DNA from: JBLHIK01 sp047614005
GTDB taxonomy: Bacteria > Patescibacteriota > Minisyncoccia > Phycocordibacterales > UBA1006
Direction: 5' to 3'
NCBI GenBank assembly: GCA_047614005.1
Contig: JBLHIK010000025.1
Coordinates: forward strand, 1-7,352
DNA length: 7,352 bases
In this document: positions 1-6,498 of the stretch, one piece after another
Layout: each line of letters starts with the position of its first letter
Numbering within the stretch: position 1 is the stretch's first letter
Notes under the pieces: generated by a model
The model's database searches: none
Told to the model about the DNA's origin: nothing
The model's input: the letters and a program-made list of their open reading frames with translations, nothing else
Made by a program: the position numbers and the translations under genes

Positions 1-12
1 TTTATGATGTAT

Positions 13-1389
13 TTATATTTCTATCTCTATCACCTCAGCATGTTCTGGTACGTATGATTTTACATTGAGATAATCTCGTACTCGCTGAGCAAAGAAGAGT
101 GAAGCCTTTGGCTCTCCTAGGACGCAAAAAACCTTCTTTAGTCTTTTTTCAGAATCTTCAACAAATTCGAGAAGCCTATCCATATCCTTATGTCCTGAAT
201 ATCCATCTATCTTATCTATCTTTGCGCGCACGGGTATTGTGGCATGATGTATCTCCACGCTACTCACACCCTCCTCCAGAAGTCGCCCCATTGTCCCTAC
301 AGCCTGATATCCCATCATAAGTAGAGTATTGTTACTATCTGACAAGTATGCTTTCTCATGATGGATAATACGCCCTCCTGAGCTCATACCAGACCCTGCC
401 ATAATCACCTTTGGAGGTTTATCATAGAGTATTTGCTTTGACTCAACGCTTTTCATAGTTTGAGCTAGTCCAGGAAAATCAAACAGGTCCCCATCACGAT
501 CTGTCTTCAATATCTTCTGAGCAGATTCATTGAAGTATCTTCCATATGAGCGATATATTTCTGTGAGCTTGATAGATAAAGGAGAATCAAGATAAATATC
601 TATAGGAGCAAGTTCTCCTTTCTCTATCATAGTATTAATTTCAAAAAGTATTTCTTGTGTTCGCTCAAGAGAAAAGAGAGGCATCATGAGTACTCCTTTA
701 TTCTTTTCATTTTCAACCAAGAAATGTTTGAGTTTATTATATCTCTCTTTTGTGTCTTCATGATTTCTGTTTCCATATACTGTCTCAATCAGCATGTAAT
801 CTATATCTTCTACTTTTTCTGTATCACGAAGTAGAGGAGATGGCGAATTACCCAAGTCCCCTGTACAGAGTATGTTTGTATCTCCATATGAAAGCTTGAC
901 CATAGCCGAGCCTAGTATATGTCCTGCATCGAGAAATTTGACCTGCATATCACCTACTGAAAAAACATCGTGATATTCTCTCACATCCCATAGTTCAAAA
1001 GCGCGGTCTATCGTCGCCCTGCTATACATGTCGATGAGAAATGCTTGCCCTCTGTCTTCGCAACCATTTTTCAAAAGACGAGCAGTATCTTCGAGCATGA
1101 TGCGAGCAATATCTCTCGTAGCTGGAGTAGATATAATGCGACCTGAAAATCCATCGTGAACGATTTTTGGTATACGTCCTATATGATCAGTATGGGCATG
1201 AGTAATGAAAAGTGTCTTTGCCTGTTTTGCATCATAGGGAAATGGCTCCCAGTTTCTCTCGTCAGTATCAGCGATACCTTGTGCCATACCACAGTCCACT
1301 ATGTATTGCTGCTCTCCATCATTGAAATGGAAATTAGCACCTGTTACTGCCCCTGCACCTCCTGCGAATGTTATTGTTAGTTTTTTCAT
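13..1389 (-). CDS. beta-CASP metallo-beta-lactamase-fold RNA nuclease (YSH1/CPSF73-like)
   Basis: Probable zinc-dependent cytoplasmic ribonuclease of the beta-CASP group (COG1236-like), which cleaves or trims RNA. The N-terminal MBL domain carries the metal-site motif HAHTDH at residues 64-69, GHILGSA with H157, and GDLG with D178. The inserted beta-CASP domain (about 200-380) starts with IETVYGNR (motif A, E202) and carries GSGMSSGGRIIHH (332-344, motif B) and GYQAVGTMGR (360-369). The C-terminal Zn-dependent RMMBL segment ends with YSGHKD (397-402, motif C, H400), where most relatives have a form like FSAHAD. At 458 residues it is full length for the family, and all catalytic positions are present. 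The start ATG lies 9 bp after the stop of the upstream membrane-protein gene, so the two are probably co-transcribed; no Shine-Dalgarno is visible. Native substrate is unknown. Family is certain; the precise role (mRNA turnover or RNA maturation) is inferred. Confidence 0.93.
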   Translation of the reverse strand: MKKLTITFAGGAGAVTGANFHFNDGEQQYIVDCGMAQGIADTDERNWEPFPYDAKQAKTLFITHAHTDHIGRIPKIVHDGFSGRIISTPATRDIARIMLEDTARLLKNGCEDRGQAFLIDMYSRATIDRAFELWDVREYHDVFSVGDMQVKFLDAGHILGSAMVKLSYGDTNILCTGDLGNSPSPLLRDTEKVEDIDYMLIETVYGNRNHEDTKERYNKLKHFLVENEKNKGVLMMPLFSLERTQEILFEINTMIEKGELAPIDIYLDSPLSIKLTEIYRSYGRYFNESAQKILKTDRDGDLFDFPGLAQTMKSVESKQILYDKPPKVIMAGSGMSSGGRIIHHEKAYLSDSNNTLLMMGYQAVGTMGRLLEEGVSSVEIHHATIPVRAKIDKIDGYSGHKDMDRLLEFVEDSEKRLKKVFCVLGEPKASLFFAQRVRDYLNVKSYVPEHAEVIEIEI

Positions 1390-1398
1390 AAATGTATG

Positions 1399-1812
1399 TT
1401 ACTTATAATATCTGTTGTATTTGTTGTATAAATATAATGTTCCCAAGAGCCCTCCCGAAAGTCCAAAACAAACATCTGAAAGTGCATCTGGTATGTTTTG
1501 TATATTAAGCTTCACAATACTATCGAGAGAAAATTCAAATACTTCCCATGCAATAATCATGGTAAATATCAATAAAAGAGAAAGTGTGAAAAAAAGCCAC
1601 ACTTTCGAACCTTGCCATAGTCGAAAGAAACGAGAGTGAAAGAGCCATCCAAAAAGAGCAGCTAACCAAAACCCTCCTACAAAATGCATAGGTATATCAA
1701 ACCACCACATAGAGCTATACCAGTGAAGCCACATAGCGAGCAGGTTTACAATAAAAATAACTACAATACCCCATGCAACTCTTTGTTCAATGTTTTTGCG
1801 TAAGCTTTTCAT
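1399..1812 (-). CDS. small four-helix membrane protein (DUF2238/VanZ-like pattern)
   Basis: A 137-residue integral membrane protein with four likely helices at about 13-31, 40-58, 70-92 and 107-128. Polar residues in or beside the helices recur in a pattern I associate with DUF2238/YjdF-like small membrane proteins: D39-x3-H43 followed by GG, WExxE (E90, E93), and D109/D113 before a glycine-rich last helix (GLSGGLLG). Such buried D/H/E residues suggest a catalytic or metal/ion site, but no function is established and the family match is from memory. A basic N-terminus (KSLRKNIEQR) favours an inside N-terminus. It is followed after 9 bp by the beta-CASP nuclease, indicating one operon. Its ATG is only about 17 nt past a strong terminator hairpin, so it must use readthrough or a promoter next to the ATG (a TATACT -10 lies there). 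That the gene is real is fairly sure; what it does is not. Confidence 0.85.
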   Translation of the reverse strand: MKSLRKNIEQRVAWGIVVIFIVNLLAMWLHWYSSMWWFDIPMHFVGGFWLAALFGWLFHSRFFRLWQGSKVWLFFTLSLLLIFTMIIAWEVFEFSLDSIVKLNIQNIPDALSDVCFGLSGGLLGTLYLYNKYNRYYK

Positions 1813-1820
1813 GTACTACA

Positions 1821-1826
1821 AGTATA
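1821..1826 (-). promoter_or_regulatory. candidate -10 box for the 1812/1389 operon
   Basis: TATACT on the minus strand, 8 nt before the ATG at 1812. A transcript started from it would begin at or next to the ATG, i.e. be leaderless. No good -35 is seen because the preceding bases belong to a terminator hairpin, so this is tentative; readthrough from upstream is the alternative. Confidence 0.35.
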
Positions 1827-1829
1827 TCA

Positions 1830-1856
1830 AAAAAATCCACCATAGGTGGATTTTTT
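1830..1856 (-). terminator. intrinsic terminator behind the candidate ncRNA
   Basis: Perfect 12-bp inverted repeat, AAAAAATCCACC with loop TAT in the minus reading, flanked by T runs on both sides, so it can work in either direction. On the minus strand it ends a transcript made from the promoter at 1983-2012. It sits 17 nt before the next ATG, an arrangement also compatible with an attenuator for the downstream operon. Confidence 0.75.
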
Positions 1857-1858
1857 AA

Positions 1859-1978
1859 ATGTTTACGTACCAAGTGTCCAGCAATTTTCAAAGTGGGCAG
1901 ACTATGATATATACCACGATACACATCAACACATCATCCCAGAATACTGGTGTTCTAGATACTTGAATGCGTAAACAT
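1859..1978 (-). ncRNA. candidate structured small RNA, about 120 nt, 6S-like outline
   Basis: No reading frame fills this stretch, but the minus-strand RNA can fold into one long interrupted rod. Its ends pair perfectly: AUGUUUACG (1978-1970) with CGUAAACAU (1867-1859). After a small internal loop a second helix forms, CAAGUAUCU with GGACACUUG (one A-C mismatch). The middle can form CCAG-UAUU-CUGG and a 9-bp terminal helix, GAUGUGUAU with GUAUAUAUC, closed by CGUG and using G-U pairs; GGG/CCC can pair outside it. A strong promoter (1983-2012) would start transcription within a couple of bases of the first helix, and a terminator (1830-1856) begins 2 nt after the last. Promoter, rod and terminator together argue for a discrete RNA gene. 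A closing stem, a central open region and a terminal stem recall 6S RNA, though it is shorter than the usual 160-200 nt. The SRP RNA and tmRNA signatures are not seen. A riboswitch-like leader for the downstream operon is the main alternative. Confidence 0.5.
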
Positions 1979-1982
1979 ATCT

Positions 1983-2012
1983 ATTATAACATGGAAGAAA
2001 TATATTTTGCAA
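1983..2012 (-). promoter_or_regulatory. promoter of the candidate ncRNA
   Basis: On the minus strand, perfect -10 TATAAT (1983-1988) with TTGCAA (2007-2012) as -35 and an 18-bp spacer. The predicted start, about 7 nt downstream, falls at the first bases of the closing helix of the structured RNA. It lies just past the ndk terminator, so it is an independent unit. Confidence 0.65.
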
Positions 2013-2028
2013 ATCTTTTCTACAAATT

Positions 2029-2058
2029 AAAAACGCTTTCCGTGCGGAAAGCGTTTTT
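2029..2058 (-). terminator. intrinsic terminator of ndk
   Basis: Perfect 13-bp stem (AAAAACGCTTTCC and its complement) with loop GTGC, 23 nt after the ndk stop. T runs on both sides make it potentially bidirectional. The stem core AACGCTTTC is shared with the map terminator at 6828-6855. Confidence 0.85.
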
Positions 2059-2081
2059 TGCGTCTTTTTTATATAAGAAAA

Positions 2082-2684
2082 TTATTCTGTAAGTCCGTCG
2101 AGGTTTGCATCGTAAAGCATTCTCTCTTGAACATGGATGTAGTTTTGGATTTCATCTTCTTTGAACCAAAGAGCAATTTCTCGTTGTGCTTCTGAAACTT
2201 CATCAGAACAATGGATAAGATTTCGAACTGCTCGTGCATCTTGATTTGCAGCTTCGTATGAATCAGGCGCAAAATCACCTCGTATAGTACCCACATCAGA
2301 AGTAAGTGGCTCTGTACCTCCTACAAGTTTTTTTACTATACCTACTGACTGGTTACCTTCCCATATCATAGCAATATTAGGTGAACATGTAAGAAGATCA
2401 GCAAGACCAGTAATGATGTCTCTTCCGTATTCTATAGCTTCTTTCTCTATTGGCTTTCCTACGGATTCGAGGTTTTTTACTGTACGTTCTCCTTTTTCAA
2501 GACACCAGACATCGTCTTTTCCATAGTGCTCGATAGCTTGTTCTCGAGTCGGAGTTACCATTTTCATAGCAACGAGCTTGAGACCAGTACGCTCAAGACG
2601 TGAGATAACCTCACCTACAAGAGACCGATGAAGTCCATCGGGTTTTACCATAACGTATGTTCGTTCTTTTTTAGGATGTTCCAT
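2082..2684 (-). CDS. ndk: nucleoside diphosphate kinase, long form
   Basis: Transfers the gamma phosphate from ATP to nucleoside diphosphates through a phosphohistidine, balancing cytoplasmic NTP pools. From the chosen start: RTYVMVKPDG at 8-17 (K14, ATP binding), GTIRGDF at 132-138 (R135), and RNLIHCSD at 154-161 with catalytic H158 and N155. The usual motif is NxxH-(G/A)-SD; here the residue after His is Cys. The protein is 200 residues against about 140-150 for typical bacterial enzymes. The excess is an insertion of roughly 28 residues around 55-85, about 10 residues in the loop before the active-site His (about 139-150), and a C-terminal tail of about 16. From memory, similar long forms occur in CPR bacteria and some small-genome archaea. 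An in-frame ATG at 2714 adds 10 residues but would lie upstream of the start implied by the TATAAG box at 2716-2721, and homology begins after 2684, so 2684 is preferred. No clear Shine-Dalgarno. Confidence 0.95.
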   Translation of the reverse strand: MEHPKKERTYVMVKPDGLHRSLVGEVISRLERTGLKLVAMKMVTPTREQAIEHYGKDDVWCLEKGERTVKNLESVGKPIEKEAIEYGRDIITGLADLLTCSPNIAMIWEGNQSVGIVKKLVGGTEPLTSDVGTIRGDFAPDSYEAANQDARAVRNLIHCSDEVSEAQREIALWFKEDEIQNYIHVQERMLYDANLDGLTE

Positions 2685-2715
2685 AATATAATTTGAATAC
2701 TTATTTAATAACATG

Positions 2716-2746
2716 CTTATACTAGCAAGTTTTTATTGTATTGCAA
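2716..2746 (-). promoter_or_regulatory. candidate ndk promoter
   Basis: Minus-strand TATAAG (2716-2721) preceded by TTGCAA (2741-2746) with a long 19-bp spacer. A start near 2709 would give a leader of about 25 nt before the ATG at 2684. TTGCAA is the centre of a 10-bp palindrome TATTGCAATA (2739-2748). The match to consensus is moderate, and readthrough from the ATPase gene upstream is also possible because no terminator separates them. Confidence 0.4.
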
Positions 2747-2776
2747 TAGAAATACACATATATTTTCTTTTTTTCT

Positions 2777-5518
2777 CTATATGTTATATCGTGAAAGTAT
2801 TTCTTTTTCTACCATATCTCTATCACGTCCATAAGTATAGTAAGAAAGCTCTTTGAGTTTTTCAACGATTTCTTTATCTCCCTGTGGTGGCATACTGGTT
2901 GCCATGTTGAAAGGTTTTGTTGGGGAGCCATTTGAGAGAAGACTCATATATGCATTCCAGTTGTCTATCTGCATCAAATCTTTTGCAGAAAAAGTAGGAG
3001 AGAATTTACTTTCCAGGAACTGAGCATCATCAACTGACACACGGAATATTGCCATAGATCCTACGTTTCCGAATACAGCATCGCGAATAGGCTCTTGGAG
3101 CTGAGCGATGTATTGATGAGCAATATTCAAAGATAGGTTGTATTTACGGGCCTCAGAGAGAATAGAAGCTATCGAATCGGTCGTAACGTTCTGGAACTCA
3201 TCTATATAGAGATAGAAAGGTGCCATTTCCTGACCATACATATCTACTCGAGAGAGTGCTGCCATCTGTATCTTCCCTACCAAGATAAGACCTATGAGGT
3301 TTGCATTAATATCTCCTAATCGTCCTTTTGCAAGATTTACGAGGAGTATCTTCTTTTCATCCATTATCTTTCTAAAATTAAAAACAGAATGTTGCTGAGC
3401 AATCACAGGACGCATAATATCGTTTGATATAAATACATCAAACTTGTTGGTAATATATGGCACAAAGTTTTCGAGACCCGCATCACCTGTCGTCTTTTCT
3501 GCATTTTCCCAGAATTGTCTAATGATAGGATTGGAACAATGTCGTAATTTCATATCCCTGAAACTCTTATCAGAAAGAACACGCCCAATCTCAAGAAGAG
3601 TACTACCGCTCTCAGGGTGCTCCATAGTGAGCATTGCTGAGTTTCTGAAGTACTGCTCAAACATAGGACCTCCTGCGGCCTTCATATCAAAAAGTTTATT
3701 AAAAATACCAATCAATTCATTGATAACAAAGGTTTTTTGCTCAGGATAGTTTACATCGTATTCGAGCATATTAAGACCCATAGGTCTCGCAGTGTACGCT
3801 GGGTCAAAGTAAATAACGTCATTCATACGTTCTTTTGGAATGTATGACAAGATATCCTGAATATCAGTACCATGAGGGTCGATATAGCAACAGCCATCAC
3901 CGTTGGCGATATCTTGAGCTATCATGTTTTTCATAATAGTTGTCTTACCTGTACCTGTTTGTCCTAATACATAAAAGTGTCTCATTCGGTCTTTTTCACT
4001 CATGTGTATCCTTGTATCTATCCCTCTGTAGCTATTGAGTCCTAGTTCAATACCTTGTGTATTTCCCTGAAGTTCAATGGGTGCAGGGGCAATGCTCGAT
4101 TTACTTTCACGCAACTGAGGAGAAGAGCTGATACCAACTGGATAATGAAAGAGAGTGGCAAGCTCGCGAGTATTGAGATACATTTGACGAGAAGGAGAAA
4201 TCAATCGAAATGAAAAATCACGCAACATGCTCTTTTCACTTTTTGGAGAAGTTCTCGCAAACTTTATATTGTTACCACCAGCAACATTGTCAAACTGATG
4301 AAAGACAGATTCGAGTGTTCCTAAAATAGACTCTGCTCGAGAGCGATCTGTTGCAGAAGTGATGAGGCGTATTTCTGCAGATAAAATAGGATGAGATACC
4401 TTAGAAGTAATAATCTCAACAGCTTGAGAATCTACATCTTTGTGTTTGTCATCTTCGTCTGAGACTATACTGCTTGAGCCAAAAATGAGTTCTTTTGTAG
4501 CTTTTATAAAAGTATGGTCAAATTTAGAGAGAAGCTCCATTGCTTTTTTTACTGTTTCTCCTTTTTGTACTTCCTTGAGAACTTTACTATATTTATCATT
4601 CATATTTTCAGATGGCACAGATACTACCATCTGAAAAGCAGCACCTTCTCCCTCTCTTTTTAATTTTGAAAACGCTCCCAATAGAGTAGAGAAAGGATCA
4701 TGGTCAATATTTTCATGAGTCTTGATAGAGAGAACATCAGGCTCTTCGAGTCGTGCCACAGAGCTTGCCATGTGTGCATTTTCTCCAAATATATTGTAGT
4801 CGTCAGTCACCTCACGTAGTTTTGCATCTTCATAGAAAGCAAGAACTTGTTTTTCAAACAAATCAGAAACCTCTATAGGAACGGCACTATATACCACCAC
4901 TTCATCAGAGTTCTCCGCAAGAGCAATCTCAAGGGTAAAATACTGAGGACCTCTTTTTACTTTTGAAACCGACTTCATTCCTATATAAAATTGCTCCATT
5001 GCTGATATGAATTCTTTAAATCCGCCCGGTCCATCCTCTCCTTTCGTGGAAGGAAGAGATACCTCAAAAAGCTTCATTGAAAGACCTTTGAAGATGGGGT
5101 GTTTTTCTTTGAGACCTGGAATCTCATCCATTTCTTGTAAATATTGGACAAGAAAACGATGAAAATCATCTTCAATATGAGGATTGTTCATTTCCTCAAC
5201 AATAGAAAGAGTATTTTTAATACCTCTCTCTTGTAGAATATGAAGTAACTCCCCCATAGTTTCATCATGAGCTTCTGCTGAAAGATTCAGAGTAATGGAC
5301 TCCACTTCTTTTTCTTCAATAATATTTTCAGGAACTATGACTTCTTCATGAGGGATTTCTTTATATGCACGCAAAGTGTCTTCCGCCGATTTTTCAAGAG
5401 CATTCTCTTCACCATTTTCATGTAACTGCTCTGCTGTCTCTCGAACATGTTCACGCAAGAAAGATGCTTCTTCTCGAGGATGAGTAAACTGTGGTATTTC
5501 TTTCGATTGAGGAATCAT
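2777..5518 (-). CDS. VirD4/TraG-like (HerA/FtsK-superfamily) ATPase with long N-terminal region
   Basis: A 913-residue P-loop motor ATPase related to type IV coupling proteins and conjugative ATPases (TraG/VirD4, DUF87-like). Residues 1-75 are acidic and probably disordered. About 75-480 is a mixed alpha/beta region resembling the conserved N-terminal domain of CPR 'type IV secretory system conjugative DNA transfer' proteins (DUF8128-like, from memory). The C-terminal motor has Walker A GQTGTGKT (519-526), CCYIDPHG (543-550), Walker B FYLYIDEFQ (768-776, D773/E774), a conserved Gln (Q802) in IAHQYIAQL, and a possible arginine-finger region around 812-826. No transmembrane segment is visible, whereas classical VirD4 is anchored by N-terminal helices, so it is either cytoplasmic or membrane-recruited by a partner. 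No relaxase, VirB or pilus gene is in the window. The start ATG lies 7 nt after an extended -10 box, suggesting a leaderless mRNA. Family assignment is firm; whether it moves DNA, protein or a pilus component is not known. Confidence 0.92.
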   Translation of the reverse strand: MIPQSKEIPQFTHPREEASFLREHVRETAEQLHENGEENALEKSAEDTLRAYKEIPHEEVIVPENIIEEKEVESITLNLSAEAHDETMGELLHILQERGIKNTLSIVEEMNNPHIEDDFHRFLVQYLQEMDEIPGLKEKHPIFKGLSMKLFEVSLPSTKGEDGPGGFKEFISAMEQFYIGMKSVSKVKRGPQYFTLEIALAENSDEVVVYSAVPIEVSDLFEKQVLAFYEDAKLREVTDDYNIFGENAHMASSVARLEEPDVLSIKTHENIDHDPFSTLLGAFSKLKREGEGAAFQMVVSVPSENMNDKYSKVLKEVQKGETVKKAMELLSKFDHTFIKATKELIFGSSSIVSDEDDKHKDVDSQAVEIITSKVSHPILSAEIRLITSATDRSRAESILGTLESVFHQFDNVAGGNNIKFARTSPKSEKSMLRDFSFRLISPSRQMYLNTRELATLFHYPVGISSSPQLRESKSSIAPAPIELQGNTQGIELGLNSYRGIDTRIHMSEKDRMRHFYVLGQTGTGKTTIMKNMIAQDIANGDGCCYIDPHGTDIQDILSYIPKERMNDVIYFDPAYTARPMGLNMLEYDVNYPEQKTFVINELIGIFNKLFDMKAAGGPMFEQYFRNSAMLTMEHPESGSTLLEIGRVLSDKSFRDMKLRHCSNPIIRQFWENAEKTTGDAGLENFVPYITNKFDVFISNDIMRPVIAQQHSVFNFRKIMDEKKILLVNLAKGRLGDINANLIGLILVGKIQMAALSRVDMYGQEMAPFYLYIDEFQNVTTDSIASILSEARKYNLSLNIAHQYIAQLQEPIRDAVFGNVGSMAIFRVSVDDAQFLESKFSPTFSAKDLMQIDNWNAYMSLLSNGSPTKPFNMATSMPPQGDKEIVEKLKELSYYTYGRDRDMVEKEILSRYNI

Positions 5519-5525
5519 TACTATT

Positions 5526-5534
5526 ATTATAGCA
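5526..5534 (-). promoter_or_regulatory. extended -10 promoter of the VirD4-like gene
   Basis: Minus-strand TGCTATAAT, a perfect extended -10 (TGnTATAAT), 7 nt before the ATG at 5518. The transcription start should coincide with the start codon, giving a leaderless message. No clear -35 at normal spacing; the upstream bases are a T-run and AT-rich DNA between this box and repeat R1. Confidence 0.6.
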
Positions 5535-5590
5535 AATTATAAAAAAAACGCTCTTTGTAAAATTCTTATGTCATTTTCTTATGAAGACCC

Positions 5591-5616
5591 TCTTACTAAG
5601 GTTGTCTTACTAAGGT
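5591..5616. repeat. tandem 12-mers inside R1
   Basis: TCTTACTAAGGT occurs twice with 2 bp between (period 14). Each unit contains the near-palindrome CTTACTAAG. In R2 (6690-6715) the second unit has T for C, which lengthens the following small hairpin TTAAGG-TCAAT-CCTTAA by one pair. The pattern is iteron- or operator-like, but only two units are present. Confidence 0.8.
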
Positions 5617-5659
5617 CAATCCTTAATAATATTAGAAGATTCATTTTCTCTCAGATATT

Positions 5660-5705
5660 TTTTGACAAGGTCCGACCTTGCCAAAATGCAAGTGACTTGC
5701 ATTTT
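5660..5705. promoter_or_regulatory. two overlapping palindromes in R1
   Basis: First dyad 5660-5686 has 12-bp arms around CCG with one A/C mismatch on the plus strand that becomes a G-U pair if the minus strand is transcribed. Second dyad 5683-5705 has perfect 11-bp arms (AAAATGCAAGT) around one base. They share AAAA, so as RNA hairpins they would be mutually exclusive; as DNA they look like adjacent operators with a common GCAAG half-site. Confidence 0.6.
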
Positions 5706-5718
5706 CAAGAAAAAAAAC

Positions 5719-5748
5719 AAAACCCTTGCGTATAGACACAAGGGTTTT
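5719..5748 (-). terminator. intrinsic terminator of the orphan membrane-protein gene
   Basis: Perfect 10-bp stem AAAACCCTTG/CAAGGGTTTT with a 10-nt loop, 9 nt after the stop codon. On the minus strand it is followed by G and eight Ts. It abuts the right end of R1, and the T-run is shared with the repeat. Confidence 0.88.
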
Positions 5749-5757
5749 TTTGAAAAC

Positions 5758-6489
5758 TTAAATACTTCTTTCACTTACAGTTGTTTGTTGTTTTTTGAAC
5801 ATGTTTTTGAAAAAACATATAACCTGTTCAATAAATGCAATACAAAATGGTAATATACTATTGAATATAGTAATCACCATAAATGATCCCACTCCTGCAT
5901 ATATTGAATACAGAATTGATTCAAGTATCCCATAATCAAAGTGAATTATAGAAAATAAAAATACACTCACAAAAGGAATAACAGTTACAAGAGTGCTTGC
6001 AAAAAAGAAGGCAATTTTTTGAGAGTAAATAGTTCCAAAACCATTTCCAATAACAATCCCCAAAGCGAAAATTCCAGGAAATGTAGTACCAACAAGCATA
6101 ACATTGTTAGTAATCATAGATGAATGAAGACACAGACTCAATAAACCATATAGGGTCGAAAAAATTACCCCATATTTTATACCAGTAATAGAATCGCTTC
6201 TTGTAATTTTATGCGAAGCAATGTGCTCTTTTAGATCTTTTTGATATAAAAGATACGTATATTTGATACCAAATACCAAGATTGTTATCATGGATATCAG
6301 TAATTTTACTGAGGGTGGTTTGATATCAAAATACCCCGATAACTGATGTTTTACATTGTATTTATGAAATACATAATAAGCATAATTAGATAGATTTATG
6401 TCACATACATGACATAAAAATGCAATTACTCCGCTAATATATAAAGCAGTAAATGCAGTGTTAAGCGATGATTTTCTTATAGTTTTCAT
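5758..6489 (-). CDS. orphan multi-pass membrane protein, function unknown
   Basis: I do not recognise this 243-residue protein. It has about six hydrophobic segments at roughly 10-28, 61-82, 103-124, 129-150, 158-183 and 190-225, and a short basic-polar C-terminal tail (KNMFKKQQTTVSERSI). Between the first two segments is a polar loop rich in Tyr and His (about 29-58). No catalytic motif or lipoprotein signal is evident. By eye it is richer in Ile, Phe and AT-ending codons than its neighbours, which can reflect either membrane composition or foreign origin. It has its own near-consensus promoter, a long foldable leader and a strong terminator, and the whole unit lies between the two near-identical direct repeats R1 and R2. 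The ATG at 6489 is taken because the hydrophobic region starts shortly after it and no better upstream start exists; no Shine-Dalgarno is visible. Guilt by association is not available, as neither neighbour is functionally related. Confidence 0.85.
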   Translation of the reverse strand: MKTIRKSSLNTAFTALYISGVIAFLCHVCDINLSNYAYYVFHKYNVKHQLSGYFDIKPPSVKLLISMITILVFGIKYTYLLYQKDLKEHIASHKITRSDSITGIKYGVIFSTLYGLLSLCLHSSMITNNVMLVGTTFPGIFALGIVIGNGFGTIYSQKIAFFFASTLVTVIPFVSVFLFSIIHFDYGILESILYSIYAGVGSFMVITIFNSILPFCIAFIEQVICFFKNMFKKQQTTVSERSI

Positions 6490-6498
6490 GTTTTTGAA

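Larger units (their letters stand above)
5577..5716. repeat. direct repeat copy R1 (140 bp), partner of R2
   Basis: Matches 6676-6815 at 138 of 140 positions, same orientation; the two differences are at 5581 and 5610. It lies between the terminator of the membrane-protein gene and the promoter of the VirD4-like gene. No open frame of note runs through it. It holds tandem 12-mers, an AT-rich centre (AATAATATTA) and two overlapping palindromes. The identity is far above what intergenic DNA would keep by chance, so the duplication is recent, under gene conversion, or under selection. Candidate roles: mobile or recombination site, regulator-binding array, or repeated RNA element. Confidence 0.95.

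Noticed and set aside
1859..1978. Bacterial SRP RNA (4.5S)
   Set aside because: Rod shape and length fit, but the conserved GGAAGC/AGCAG apical motif is absent; the terminal loop is CGUG on an AU-rich helix.
2069..2296. Minus-strand 75-codon frame overlapping ndk
   Set aside because: Out of frame with the clear ndk coding sequence; no independent evidence.
2685..2714. Upstream in-frame ATG extending ndk by 10 residues
   Set aside because: The added residues (MLLNKYSNYI) match no NDK N-terminus, and the TATAAG box would place the transcription start downstream of this ATG.
3444..3749. Plus-strand 101-codon frame inside the VirD4-like gene
   Set aside because: Antisense shadow of a conserved motor-domain region, with no start signals or recognisable product.
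5660..5686. Dyad in the repeat as an intrinsic terminator
   Set aside because: A long stem but no T-run immediately after it on either strand beyond the arms themselves, and dedicated terminators already lie next to both repeat copies.
5662..5853. Plus-strand 63-codon frame crossing R1, the terminator and the end of the membrane-protein gene
   Set aside because: It runs antisense through a terminator and a coding region, has low-complexity Lys/Phe composition and no family resemblance; a shadow frame.
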